Source: Lentisphaerae bacterium GWF2_45_14
Lineage (GTDB): Bacteria; Verrucomicrobiota; Lentisphaeria; Victivallales; GWF2-45-14
Direction of reading: 5' to 3'
DNA length: 64,000 nucleotides
NCBI GenBank assembly: GCA_001804785.1
Contig: MHBG01000111.1
Span: 1 to 64,000, forward strand
The notes beneath the pieces were generated by a model, which saw only the letters and a program-made list of their open reading frames with translations, made no database searches and had not been told where the DNA came from. Positions 8,862-16,797 of this stretch are shown one piece after another. The stretch's first letter is position 1. Every line of letters starts with the position of its first letter. A program made the position numbers and the translations under genes.

Positions 8862-9857
8862 ATGTCATCAGAAAAAAGCAAGGTAAAGGTCGGTGTCATA
8901 GGGGTCGGAGTTCTCGGGCGGCATCATGCGCGGCTTTACAAACAGAGCGAAAAAGCCGAAATAGTCGGCATATACGACGTGAATACCGAAGGTGCTAAGG
9001 CCGTCGGTGCGGAATTTGACATTAAAGTATTCGAGTCTATTGGCGAACTCGCCGACCAGTGCGACGCGTTGAGTATCGCCGTTCCCGCGACCAAACATCA
9101 CGAGACAGCGATGCCGCTCCTCAGAAAAAATAAACATCTTCTCATCGAAAAGCCGCTTGCCGCGACAATCGAAGAGGCTAGGGAAATCGTGACCGAAGCT
9201 GAAAATCGGAAGCTTGTTCTTGGCGTTGGACACGTTGAAAGGTTCAACCCTGCCATGGACTACCTCGAAAAACGTTCCGCCCTGACCAGGTTTGTCGAGG
9301 CCCACAGGCTCGCCGGATACCCGCCGCCCCGCAAAGGGCAGCATCGAAGAGGCACCGAGGTAGGGGTCGTGCTGGACCTTATGATTCATGATATAGATCT
9401 TATCCTTTCCATGATTGACAGCGAAGTGGAAAAATTTGACGCGGTCGGCATTCCGGTCCTCAGTAAAACGGAAGACATTGCCAGCGTCAGGATTAAATTC
9501 AAAAATGGAAGTGTTGCCAACCTCACAGCAAGCCGCGTTAGCGTGGAGCCGATGCGGCGCTTCAGGGTTTTTCAGACCGACTGCTATCTTTCCATGGATT
9601 ACGGTCAGCAGTCCGGTATGATAATTCAGAAAAAGAAGATAGGAATGGCGCAGAAGTCGATAAGTCTCAACGAAAAGAACGCTCTTCTCGACGAGCTTGA
9701 AAATTTCCTTGACAGCGTTGCTAAAACTGTTAAGACAGGTAAGGTGCATGATCCGAAAGTGTCAGGACGGCAAGGGTTTAAGGCACTTGAGCTTGCCGTT
9801 AATATCACCGAGGAAATACACAAATATAACAAGCACTATGGAATAGAGTTCGCCTGA
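8862..9857 (+). CDS. Gfo/Idh/MocA-family NAD(P)-dependent oxidoreductase
   Basis: The enzyme has an N-terminal Rossmann fold (GVIGVGVLGRHHARLY) and the family motif EKPLA, with GVGHVERFNPA and the substrate-domain segment VVLDLMIHDIDLIL. Length is 331 residues. The frame is open back to 8775, but ATG 8862 is chosen because AAGGAG (8849-8854) lies 7 nt before it and the Rossmann motif follows directly. It overlaps ispE by 1 nt. The substrate is a sugar or sugar nucleotide. Relatives with the GHVERFNPA motif include the UDP-GlcNAc 3-dehydrogenase GnnA used in lipid A, so that role is possible but unproven. Confidence 0.88.
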   Translation: MSSEKSKVKVGVIGVGVLGRHHARLYKQSEKAEIVGIYDVNTEGAKAVGAEFDIKVFESIGELADQCDALSIAVPATKHHETAMPLLRKNKHLLIEKPLAATIEEAREIVTEAENRKLVLGVGHVERFNPAMDYLEKRSALTRFVEAHRLAGYPPPRKGQHRRGTEVGVVLDLMIHDIDLILSMIDSEVEKFDAVGIPVLSKTEDIASVRIKFKNGSVANLTASRVSVEPMRRFRVFQTDCYLSMDYGQQSGMIIQKKKIGMAQKSISLNEKNALLDELENFLDSVAKTVKTGKVHDPKVSGRQGFKALELAVNITEEIHKYNKHYGIEFA

Positions 9858-10705
9858 TGCGCCCCGCCGAAACGAAGGCACCTTCAAAAATAAACCTTTT
9901 CCTTGAAGTGAAAGGAAAGAGAGCGGACGGCTATCACGATATCGAGACAGTTTTTATGCCTCTCGCATCGCCCTCCGACACAATAAGAATATCGGATGCC
10001 TCTTCCGGGATTGTAATCACTTCGAACGACGACTCAATCCCGTTCGATGAAAAAAATCTCTGCTGGAAGGCCGCATCGAAATATGCCGAGGCCGCGTTGA
10101 TAAATCCGGCATGGTCGATTCATATCGAAAAGAATATTCCCGTTGCGGCTGGGCTCGGCGGCGGAAGCAGCGATGCCGCAAGTGTACTTTTGCTGCTTAA
10201 CGGCGAATACAAACTTCTTTCCGATGAACGGCTTGCGGCGCTTGCTCTTTCAATCGGTGCGGACGTGCCGTTTTTCCTTAATCCGCAGCCGTCGAGAGCC
10301 TGCGGAGTAGGTGAGAAAATAGAGCCGCTCGGCTTCGTCGCTCCCGATATCCCTCTGCTGATTCTTGCACCGGGTTTTCCCGTCAGCGCGGCCTGGGCAT
10401 ACAAGAATAGGCTTGATTCGCCACGCCCCGGAGCGGAACAAATCGATAAAATCATAACTGCTCTTAAGAACCGCAACTGGAAAGAATTAGGTGATTTGAT
10501 TTACAACGACCTTGCGCCTGCGCTTCACAATAAGTTTCCGCTCCTGCTGATGATAAAAGATAAAGCTCTTGAATCAGGTGCCTGCGGCGCTGAAATAAGC
10601 GGAAGCGGCCCGACGCTTTTTGCAATCTACGAAAATAATGAAGCCCTTTCCTCCGCCCGCGAATTCCTCGGCGGTTACTTCGGACCTTCCCTCAAAATAA
10701 TTTAA
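9857..10705 (+). CDS. ispE: 4-diphosphocytidyl-2-C-methyl-D-erythritol kinase
   Basis: IspE is the GHMP kinase of the non-mevalonate (MEP) isoprenoid pathway. It phosphorylates CDP-methylerythritol. The 282-residue protein shows APSKINLFLEVKGKRADGYH at the N-terminus, the ATP-binding loop PVAAGLGGGSSDAA, GADVPFF, and the C-terminal EISGSGPTLFA. The start overlaps the preceding stop (TGATG), so translation is probably coupled with the oxidoreductase. The presence of IspE implies the MEP pathway supplies isoprenoids, consistent with uppP nearby. Confidence 0.96.
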   Translation: MRPAETKAPSKINLFLEVKGKRADGYHDIETVFMPLASPSDTIRISDASSGIVITSNDDSIPFDEKNLCWKAASKYAEAALINPAWSIHIEKNIPVAAGLGGGSSDAASVLLLLNGEYKLLSDERLAALALSIGADVPFFLNPQPSRACGVGEKIEPLGFVAPDIPLLILAPGFPVSAAWAYKNRLDSPRPGAEQIDKIITALKNRNWKELGDLIYNDLAPALHNKFPLLLMIKDKALESGACGAEISGSGPTLFAIYENNEALSSAREFLGGYFGPSLKII

Positions 10706-10770
10706 GTATTCCGTCCAGTCGGCACGAGAGATTCAGTGTCATAAAGCAGCATGGATAAGCATGCTCTTTT

Positions 10771-10794
10771 GAACGTGAGCCGTTCTTATTTTTT
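10771..10794 (+). terminator. weak terminator after ispE
   Basis: GAACG (10771-10775) and CGTTC (10781-10785) form a short hairpin followed by TTATTTTTT. A second small hairpin (AGCATG/CATGCT, 10748-10765) precedes it. The T tract overlaps the 3' end of the convergent glycosyltransferase gene. Confidence 0.4.
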
Positions 10795-11553
10795 AGGGGC
10801 AAGCACCTTTTCCCAGTCTTCTTTGTAGAAGCTCCGGGTCTTGCTGAAAAGGTTGTATTTCAGGATGTGATGAAGGGCGGAAATGCCATCTTTCCAGGTA
10901 ATCTTCTTGCCTTCGTTATATCTTCTGGGGTTGTATGAAATGGGTACTTCATAGATTCTAAGGATGCGCGCCTTGGCTATTTTAGCGGTAAGTTCGACTT
11001 CTATTCCGAAGCGGTTCGATTCTAGGTTGAGATTCTGTATTACCTCGCGCTTGAAGGCCTTATAGCATGTTTCCATATCGGAAAGATGAATGTCCGTAAA
11101 GATATTTGAGACGAATGTGAGGAATCTGTTGCCCATTTCGTGACGGAAATATCTCACAAGGCCGGGTGTGTGCATGAAGCGCGAGCCGTAGACGACATCC
11201 GCTAGGTCTTCGGCAAGGGGGCCGATAATTTCAGGGTAGTCGTTGGGCGAGTACTCGAAATCGGCATCCTGTATGACGACATACTGGGCGGTAGCTTCAC
11301 TTATGCCCCGCCTGACGGCGGCACCCTTGCCCTGGTTTTTTTCTTGCCTGAAAAATTTGATTTTATCATTTTCGAGAAAAGGTTTTATCATTTCGGCAGT
11401 TTTATCGTTTGACGCATCATCGACCAGGATGATTTCGGCGGTTTCCGGTCTTGCCAGTACGCGTTGTATAATTCCTGAAACGGTTTTTTCCTCGTTGTAG
11501 ACAGGAATGATCACAGAGAGGCTTTTATCCAGCAGGACTTTTGGTGATCTCAT
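10786..11553 (-). CDS. family 2 glycosyltransferase, dolichol-phosphate mannosyltransferase type
   Basis: The 255-residue GT-A enzyme has LSVIIPVYNEEKTV, ILVDDASNDKTAEM and the metal-binding QDADFEYSPND, a pattern seen in polyprenyl-phosphate hexose transferases such as DPM1. No C-terminal membrane helices are visible, so it is a soluble or peripheral enzyme. It probably transfers a sugar from a nucleotide sugar to a polyprenyl phosphate. It is the last gene of a reverse-strand run uppP-proC-this gene, 17 nt after proC, with AGGAG before its ATG. Cotranscription with uppP, which recycles undecaprenyl phosphate, fits this reading. Confidence 0.88.
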   Translation of the reverse strand: MRSPKVLLDKSLSVIIPVYNEEKTVSGIIQRVLARPETAEIILVDDASNDKTAEMIKPFLENDKIKFFRQEKNQGKGAAVRRGISEATAQYVVIQDADFEYSPNDYPEIIGPLAEDLADVVYGSRFMHTPGLVRYFRHEMGNRFLTFVSNIFTDIHLSDMETCYKAFKREVIQNLNLESNRFGIEVELTAKIAKARILRIYEVPISYNPRRYNEGKKITWKDGISALHHILKYNLFSKTRSFYKEDWEKVLAPKK

Positions 11554-11570
11554 AAAGCTCTCCTGATTTA

Positions 11571-12395
11571 TTAGCCGCGCCCGAGCTTTTCCGCTTTCTG
11601 TGCGGCTGCGCAGACGGCTTCGGCGACAATTCCGCGGAAGCCTCCTTTGTCAAGAACGGCGAGACCGGCGCCGGTCGTTCCGCCAGGGGAGAATACCTGG
11701 TCGCGGAGTATTGCCGGATGCAGGTTTGTGGCGATGAGCATTTTTGCGGAACCGATAATTGTTTCAACCGCAAGCTTCATTGCCGCATCGCGCGGGAGTC
11801 CTGAATTTACGCCGCCATCGGCGAGTGCCTGAATGAATTCGAACACGTATGCGGGACCGCTTCCGCTTAATCCGGTGACCGCGTTCATGTGTTTTTCTTC
11901 GAGCGCGCAGTAGCTTCCGAACATGGAAAGGATTGCTTCCACATTTTCTATGTCCTCGGGTCCGACTTTCGGCGAGCAGCAGTATGCCGATATTCCGGCC
12001 CTGACGAGGGCGGGAATGTTTGGCATGACCCGGATTATTTTTTCAGCCGCGGTGATTTCCTGTATCTTTTCAATACTGACGCCTGCGACTATCGACATAA
12101 TGGTTTTGTCGTTGAAACCGCCATAGAGCGTCGAAAGATCGGTGATATTCTGTGGCTTGACCGCGATTATCACGAAGGAGCTTTTTTCAAGAAGGTCTTT
12201 GGCTTCAAGGTCTTCCAGTTCAGTTACGAGGACATCTATTCCGGTTGCTTTGAAGAAGGAGAGTGCGGCGCCGTCTGATTTATCTATCGCCGATATCTGA
12301 TTTTTCCTTATTCCTTTTTCGAGCATTCCAGCTACCATTGATGTAGCCATTCTTCCCGCGCCGATAACAAGGATGTTTCCGATATTTATTTGCAT
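11571..12395 (-). CDS. proC: pyrroline-5-carboxylate reductase
   Basis: ProC reduces pyrroline-5-carboxylate to proline with NAD(P)H. The 274-residue protein starts with the nucleotide-binding motif ILVIGAGRMATSMV. It contains VIIAVKPQNI, RVMPNIPALVRAGISA and the family signature near the C-terminus (LSGSGPAYVFEFIQALADGG, then QVFSPGGTTGAGLAVLD). It begins 14 nt after uppP. Confidence 0.95.
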   Translation of the reverse strand: MQINIGNILVIGAGRMATSMVAGMLEKGIRKNQISAIDKSDGAALSFFKATGIDVLVTELEDLEAKDLLEKSSFVIIAVKPQNITDLSTLYGGFNDKTIMSIVAGVSIEKIQEITAAEKIIRVMPNIPALVRAGISAYCCSPKVGPEDIENVEAILSMFGSYCALEEKHMNAVTGLSGSGPAYVFEFIQALADGGVNSGLPRDAAMKLAVETIIGSAKMLIATNLHPAILRDQVFSPGGTTGAGLAVLDKGGFRGIVAEAVCAAAQKAEKLGRG

Positions 12396-12409
12396 GATTT
12401 TTCCCGTTT

Positions 12410-13207
12410 TTATAAAATTCCTGTGAGCTTCAGCGATATTGCCAGAATCCCTATAATAAAGCAGTAGTAAGAGAAAAATGAAAGCTTGTTTTTCTTTAAT
12501 AAACTTATGAGGAGCGCTATAGCGATGTAGCCGCTTATGGCTGAAACAAAAAATCCTAGGAGCATGGAACCTGTCCCGTATGAAGTTCCGAAATCATTTT
12601 TAAGGAATTTGGAAAGTACTTCTACAAAGGCGGCCCCCCCGATGGCGGGAACCGCGAGAAAGAATGAGAATTTAGCGGCATCTTCGTCTTTCAACCCCAC
12701 CTTCATCCCTGCGGTAATTGTCGTCCCTGAGCGCGAGATGCCGGGGAGAATTGCAAATGCCTGGGCTATGCCGACGAATAGTGCCTTTGGAAGGGAGATT
12801 TCTCGCATGACGAACATTCCTTGCCGGGTTTTCGAGGCGCTCCTCAAGATAAAACCTGTTATGATGAGACCGGCTCCGGCCACATAGATGCTGTTGAAAA
12901 GATTGTCGGCAACATTTGTTTTGTGAAGGATGATTCCCACAGCCGCGGCCGGGGCTGTGCCGACAATGATTTTAAAAAGCATTTTGAATTCGGATGGTTT
13001 CAGAAGGGCGAAGAGTTCTTTGAAATAGTAAAGCAGTATTGCCACGAGCGTTCCCGCATGGAGGGTTACGACGAGGCAGAGCGAACCGTCGGGGTCAAGT
13101 CCCAGAAGATCCCTGGATATTGCAAGGTGTCCTGAAGAACTGACGGGCAGGAATTCCGTAAAACCCTGAATAAGTGCCATAAAAACTATCTTTAAGGTCT
13201 CGCTCAT
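12410..13207 (-). CDS. uppP: undecaprenyl-diphosphatase UppP (BacA)
   Basis: UppP is an integral inner-membrane phosphatase that recycles undecaprenyl diphosphate to the monophosphate for peptidoglycan and O-antigen synthesis. Its loss gives bacitracin sensitivity. The 265-residue protein shows the two active-site motifs, QGFTEFLPVSSSGHL near the N-terminus and PGISRSGTTITAGM in the middle, and about eight hydrophobic helices. An upstream in-frame ATG at 13228 exists, but 13207 is chosen because GAGGGG lies 4-5 nt before it. It heads the uppP-proC-glycosyltransferase run. Confidence 0.95.
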   Translation of the reverse strand: MSETLKIVFMALIQGFTEFLPVSSSGHLAISRDLLGLDPDGSLCLVVTLHAGTLVAILLYYFKELFALLKPSEFKMLFKIIVGTAPAAAVGIILHKTNVADNLFNSIYVAGAGLIITGFILRSASKTRQGMFVMREISLPKALFVGIAQAFAILPGISRSGTTITAGMKVGLKDEDAAKFSFFLAVPAIGGAAFVEVLSKFLKNDFGTSYGTGSMLLGFFVSAISGYIAIALLISLLKKNKLSFFSYYCFIIGILAISLKLTGIL

Positions 13208-13240
13208 TTGTCCCCTCTTTTTGCACATTAAAAATACACA

Positions 13241-13278
13241 GCCCTAACAGGTAATCTATTACCTTAATTCCTCAGGGC
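13241..13278 (-). promoter_or_regulatory. inverted repeat in the uppP upstream region
   Basis: Nested arms GCCCT/AGGGC (13241-13245, 13274-13278) enclose AGGTAAT/ATTACCT (13249-13255, 13258-13264; 2-nt loop). The structure lies 34-71 nt before the uppP start, within the gap 13208-13371. It could be an operator or an mRNA leader hairpin. No T tract follows. Confidence 0.3.
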
Positions 13279-13371
13279 AATCTCTGATTTGAAGAAAGTC
13301 GCCTCTTTCGTTATATCTGTGAGTGGCGCGAACGGAGTTTAGCGGTTTTATTCTTCCGAGCGGCCGATGTA

Positions 13372-13920
13372 TTAACGGAGGAATTTTGAAACGGCTTTGA
13401 AGGCGGGATGTCCCGAATTTTTCATGAGCATAAAGAGGAATGATTCGACGCTTGTTACATTTATTCCTTTTGAGCGCATGAAGTCGATCGAAAGCGCTTT
13501 GTCTGAATCGTTTCTCGAACCTGTCGCGTCCGCAAGGACGAAGACCTCCTGTCCAGAATTCAGTGCATCAAGGGCGGTCTGTTGTACGCAGACATGGGTT
13601 TCTATTCCCATTATAACTAATGACTTGGCGGTAACTTTTGCGAGTTCTGTCCTGAATGTGTCCGAACCAAACGCGGAGAAGGATGATTTTTCAATGATGG
13701 GCCAGTCTGCCTGAAGCAATTCCTTTACGGGTCCGATGGTATTGCCGAGTCCTTTCGGGTACTGTTCGTTTACTATTGTTCTCAACTTAAGTTCGGCGGC
13801 GGCACGGAGCATGAGCTGCTGGCGTGGCAGTACAGTGTCGAATGCTGAAATGGATGGAACGAGTTTTTCCTGAATATCTATTACGCAAAGCACCGAAGAG
13901 GCGGCGTCCGGAAACTTCAT
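13372..13920 (-). CDS. isochorismatase-family cysteine hydrolase
   Basis: The 182-residue protein has the alpha/beta cysteine hydrolase pattern: catalytic Asp in LCVIDIQEKL, a Lys in PKGLGNT, and the nucleophile Cys in MGIETHVCVQQTALDAL. The SAFGS segment is typical of the YcaC/ISOC1 branch. Members cleave amides or esters, and the natural substrate here cannot be told. Its ATG overlaps the stop of the receiver gene upstream (ATGA), so the two are translated together. Confidence 0.88.
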   Translation of the reverse strand: MKFPDAASSVLCVIDIQEKLVPSISAFDTVLPRQQLMLRAAAELKLRTIVNEQYPKGLGNTIGPVKELLQADWPIIEKSSFSAFGSDTFRTELAKVTAKSLVIMGIETHVCVQQTALDALNSGQEVFVLADATGSRNDSDKALSIDFMRSKGINVTSVESFLFMLMKNSGHPAFKAVSKFLR

Positions 13921-14315
13921 GACGTCTTGTCCCCTGTAAGACCCTTGACTATGGAATTGAATTGTTCAAGATCGAAGTCGCCTTTGTGGAGTACCGCGTT
14001 GCATGTGGCTTTTACTTTCTCGAATTCGTCGAACGATGTTGCCAGTCCTGTAATGGCGACCACGGGGATGGTTTTCATTGAGTCCTGGCTTTTCATATAT
14101 TCAATGAGTTCCCATCCAGTTCGTACCGGCATAAGCAGGTCTATTATGGCGAGGCATACGACCCCCGGATTTTTTTCAAGGACTTCGATAGCCTCGTCGC
14201 CGTTTGTAGCGGAGATGGTCTGCAATCCCTGTGTTTTGAGCACTCTGGAATAGAATTCCCTGAGAAGATCGTCGTCATCGCAGATAAGAACTGTTTTTTT
14301 TGTTGCATCGCTCAT
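13917..14315 (-). CDS. single-domain response regulator
   Basis: The 132-residue protein is a CheY-like receiver domain only. The acidic pair is in ICDDDDLL, the phosphoacceptor Asp in LAIIDLLMPV, a Thr in VAITG, and the conserved Lys in LHKGDFD. There is no output domain, so it must act by protein contact or as a phosphorelay intermediate. No kinase is adjacent; hybrid kinases encoded elsewhere in the window are possible partners. AAGGAAA precedes the start. It is coupled to the isochorismatase-type gene by a 4-nt overlap. Confidence 0.92.
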   Translation of the reverse strand: MSDATKKTVLICDDDDLLREFYSRVLKTQGLQTISATNGDEAIEVLEKNPGVVCLAIIDLLMPVRTGWELIEYMKSQDSMKTIPVVAITGLATSFDEFEKVKATCNAVLHKGDFDLEQFNSIVKGLTGDKTS

Positions 14316-14325
14316 TAGGGTTTCC

Positions 14326-14690
14326 TTAAGAATTATACCTCTTCAGAGGAATATAGACCCGTAGGTTTCGCCATTCAATAAGGAAATTCAGAAAATTTTC
14401 CACAGTCATCCCGTAACTTCCTAAAAATGGCGTTTTCAGGGAAAAGCTGAGCGTGTGGAAAGCGTTTTCCGCTCCCCCCTTTTTGGTAGATGTTATATTT
14501 TTGAGCAGGAATATCATGAAAAGTGAAAACACATCTGATAGCACTTCTCCGGTAACGCGCGAACTGGCATGCGCGGCCGCCTGCTGTCCCATAACTTCAT
14601 GCTGCATGTTCTCCTTGGCCCGGGCTACCCAGAATATCCCGCGTTGATCAAGACGGAAGAGATGTTTGAAATCCACATACGCCTTTCTCT
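14326..14690 (-). pseudogene. remnant of an IS4-family transposase
   Basis: On the reverse strand the frame reads RKAYVDFKHLFRLDQRGIF and then WVARAKENMQHEV, followed by a GEVLSD segment. This is the characteristic stretch of IS4-type transposases in which a conserved Asp is followed by FxxL and WVxRAKxNM. Both sides are missing: the 5' part ends at the stop codon of the hydrolase gene at 14693, and the recognisable homology fades before 14500. There is no ATG. I therefore call it a decayed internal fragment. Terminal inverted repeats were not found. Confidence 0.65.
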
Positions 14691-14692
14691 AT

Positions 14693-15769
14693 TCAGCGCT
14701 CGTTCGATAGAGGGTCCATGAGGTAACTTGCAAGCATTGAATCTGATTGATTAAGGATGCTTCCTTCGTTTTGCTTTCCTGCGATATATTTTTCCAGAAA
14801 GGCAATCGAATATCGCCGGATAATTTCAAACTGTTTTTCTGTCCCGCAAAGCGGCATTATCCCGAGCGGGTCAGTGAGATTATTGTTGAATGAAAAATGG
14901 TTAGCTCCTTTGATTTCAAGAAAATACTTAGGGGAAGCCATCGCATTGAAAAGCCTTGAAGAAAGCTCCAGCATTGTTTTGTTGCCACGCTTTTGCTTCT
15001 CTTCCAGTTTGCCCATGAAGAGCATGGACGGGATTCGGACAGACGCAAGTTCGCTGTCTGTAAAAAGGTAGGAGCCTGCCCCTGTCGAAAATAACAACAC
15101 CCCTTTAATAAGGGGATTATGAAACTCCTTTATCGTTCCGCTTATTCCCAGTGCGGTAAAGCCCCCGAAAGAATGACCTCCGGCTGCAATACGGTTTTTG
15201 TCGATCAGTTTAGTAAAAAGTTCAGTCTCCATCAATCCTCTGAATGCAACGTCCATTTCGCGCAGCCTATACAGGTATTTATGACGGTCTTCCGGCCCTG
15301 ATGATGCTATTTTTTTAGCGCTGAGTATAAAGGCAAGTCGCTTGAGCTTTTCTCCCGTCTTCCGTATGCGGACAAGAGAATATTCGTCGTGGTGGTCCGG
15401 GCAGGCTACAATCCAGCCATGCGCTGCCAGGGTTTCTGTAAAAAAGACTGACCCGGTTCCGCAACCGCCATACCCGTGGGAAAAAAGAAGAAAGGGATAA
15501 GCTGCGCCTTCAAGAGGCTTTGCTCCGAAAGCGACACATCCTTTTGCTGTCCCTCCGTAATCGTAGGTATGCGGTTTTTCTGCCGTAGGATACCAGAGTG
15601 CCACGCTGAGTGTCTCGGGCTTGCAGTCATCATCCTGATATTTGATGTCCAGTATCTGATAACCAACATTAAATAATTTGTTATCCTGTCCGAATGCAAA
15701 ATTTCCCCGTGTCAGCAACAGAAGAAAAATTCCAATCAACATGAATCTCATTTTATTTTGATGCTTCAT
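14693..15769 (-). CDS. exported alpha/beta hydrolase, PAF-acetylhydrolase/dienelactone-hydrolase-like
   Basis: The chosen 358-residue form begins MKHQNKMRFMLIGIF and carries a signal peptide ending near NFAFGQ, so the enzyme is exported to the periplasm or beyond. The nucleophile elbow is AAGGHSFGGFTAL, an oxyanion-type motif is FSHGYGGCG, and the likely catalytic His is in KGANHFSFNN. The SVALWYPTAEKP segment resembles platelet-activating-factor acetylhydrolase-like proteins. The substrate is an ester, otherwise unknown. The frame is open to 15964, but that extension precedes the signal peptide and is probably untranslated. ATG 15751 is an alternative start. Confidence 0.8.
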   Translation of the reverse strand: MKHQNKMRFMLIGIFLLLLTRGNFAFGQDNKLFNVGYQILDIKYQDDDCKPETLSVALWYPTAEKPHTYDYGGTAKGCVAFGAKPLEGAAYPFLLFSHGYGGCGTGSVFFTETLAAHGWIVACPDHHDEYSLVRIRKTGEKLKRLAFILSAKKIASSGPEDRHKYLYRLREMDVAFRGLMETELFTKLIDKNRIAAGGHSFGGFTALGISGTIKEFHNPLIKGVLLFSTGAGSYLFTDSELASVRIPSMLFMGKLEEKQKRGNKTMLELSSRLFNAMASPKYFLEIKGANHFSFNNNLTDPLGIMPLCGTEKQFEIIRRYSIAFLEKYIAGKQNEGSILNQSDSMLASYLMDPLSNER

Positions 15770-16026
15770 ATAGCTAAAGTTTTCTTGTTTTTTAACTCTT
15801 TTACCCAGCCTGCTAAACTCTGCTGAGTCGCAATCCACCATTTTTTCAAACCATTGCCACCAAGCCAGAAAAAAAACAAATTTTTTCTGACTGCTTTTAA
15901 TGGGGCCCCAACGGACTGAAATCCCATACCTACAAATATAGATTGCCTTTATTTGTCTTTCCAAGCTCCTTTTCGCTTCACTTCAGGAAGTTGCGGGATG
16001 ACTGTGGCTAGGCGGAATACTCTTGA

Positions 16027-16046
16027 CGCAGGTTCAAACACCTGCG
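16027..16046 (-). repeat. 7-bp hairpin directly after the DUF202 gene
   Basis: CGCAGGT (16027-16033) and ACCTGCG (16040-16046) flank a 6-nt loop, 1 nt beyond the stop codon on the reverse strand. No T tract follows, so this may be mRNA 3' end protection and not a canonical terminator. I see nothing else in 15770-16026. Confidence 0.35.
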
Positions 16047-16047
16047 A

Positions 16048-16374
16048 TTATTGAGAGTCCTGCGGTTTTGCCGTCTCGGAGTTTTTTCCAAAGTTATCAC
16101 GGATGGCGCGTATGGATGCATTCATTGTGCGGTAACGGAGCACTCCGAAAACAGCGACTATCAGTCCTGAGGGGATGGCGGCGATTCCAATCCAGAAGAG
16201 CTCCCCGAATTCGAAGAAATGAAGGAATGTGATTCCCGCGATGAAAAGCGTAAGGGCGCTTCGTAAATAAGCCATGAGTGTGCGTTCATTTGCGAGAATA
16301 GTACGATCAACGGCAAGTTCATCGCGTAGGATGAGCTCTTTCCGCAGGAACCTGTCATAAGGATTTTCTGCCAT
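16048..16374 (-). CDS. DUF202 (YidH-like) small membrane protein
   Basis: The 108-residue protein shows the DUF202 pattern: VDRTILANERTLMAYLRSAL, followed by hydrophobic segments (LTLFIAGITFLHFF and IGIAAIPSGLIVAVFGVLRY). It is an inner-membrane protein of unknown biochemical role, homologous to E. coli YidH. The frame extends to 16485, but ATG 16374 directly follows a strong AGGAGG site and starts the conserved region. Confidence 0.88.
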   Translation of the reverse strand: MAENPYDRFLRKELILRDELAVDRTILANERTLMAYLRSALTLFIAGITFLHFFEFGELFWIGIAAIPSGLIVAVFGVLRYRTMNASIRAIRDNFGKNSETAKPQDSQ

Positions 16375-16542
16375 ATTTCCTCCTGTTATGTTTGGGAAAG
16401 AGCAAAATAACCACGTATTGCTTGAAGAGCAATTAATATCCTGAAAAAAATTGCAAAAAAGAGGACACGGAGTTAGGTTACACAATGAGGATGTTTGTCC
16501 TCATCGGGAAGATTAATCCAGTCAACTGAAAGGAAAAACATA

Positions 16543-16713
16543 ATGGCCGGAAAAGTAGACAGTGAAAAATGTGTTGGCTGCGAAGCCTGTTTAGGGGCCT
16601 GCCCCACCGAAGCGATCGTAATGAAGGAAGGTAAGGCATTTATTACCGATGCCTGCATCGACTGCGGCGCCTGCGTTGACGAATGTCCCGTGGATGCCAT
16701 TACCCTCGAATAA
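16543..16713 (+). CDS. 2[4Fe-4S] ferredoxin
   Basis: This 56-residue clostridial-type ferredoxin has two CxxCxxCxxxCP clusters (CVGCEACLGACP and CIDCGACVDECP). It carries low-potential electrons in the cytoplasm. ATG 16543 is chosen over the upstream in-frame codon at 16495 because AAAGGAAA lies just before it and the family starts MAxKVD. It is a monocistronic gene ending at its own terminator. Such ferredoxins are typical of anaerobes. Confidence 0.95.
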   Translation: MAGKVDSEKCVGCEACLGACPTEAIVMKEGKAFITDACIDCGACVDECPVDAITLE

Positions 16714-16737
16714 AATATAGATTATGTTCCGATTTTG

Positions 16738-16768
16738 AATCCGCCTCGAACTGGGGCGGATTTTTTTT
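16738..16768 (+). terminator. rho-independent terminator of the ferredoxin gene
   Basis: AATCCGCC (16738-16745) pairs with GGCGGATT (16755-16762) around a 9-nt loop, followed by a run of eight T residues (16761-16768). The stem is strong and the spacing from the stop codon is 24 nt. Confidence 0.9.
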
Positions 16769-16797
16769 AATGGACTTAAAAACAGCGGAGACGTTCG

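Noticed and set aside
8868-9749. 293-codon reverse-strand ORF opposite the oxidoreductase gene
   Set aside because: It is antisense to a well-supported Gfo/Idh gene and has no recognisable motif, so it is a shadow frame.
15770-15964. 65-residue N-terminal extension of the exported hydrolase
   Set aside because: It precedes a normal signal peptide, and the downstream start gives the expected export signal at the N-terminus.
16375-16485. N-terminal extension of the DUF202 protein
   Set aside because: The internal ATG has AGGAGG directly upstream and starts at the conserved region.
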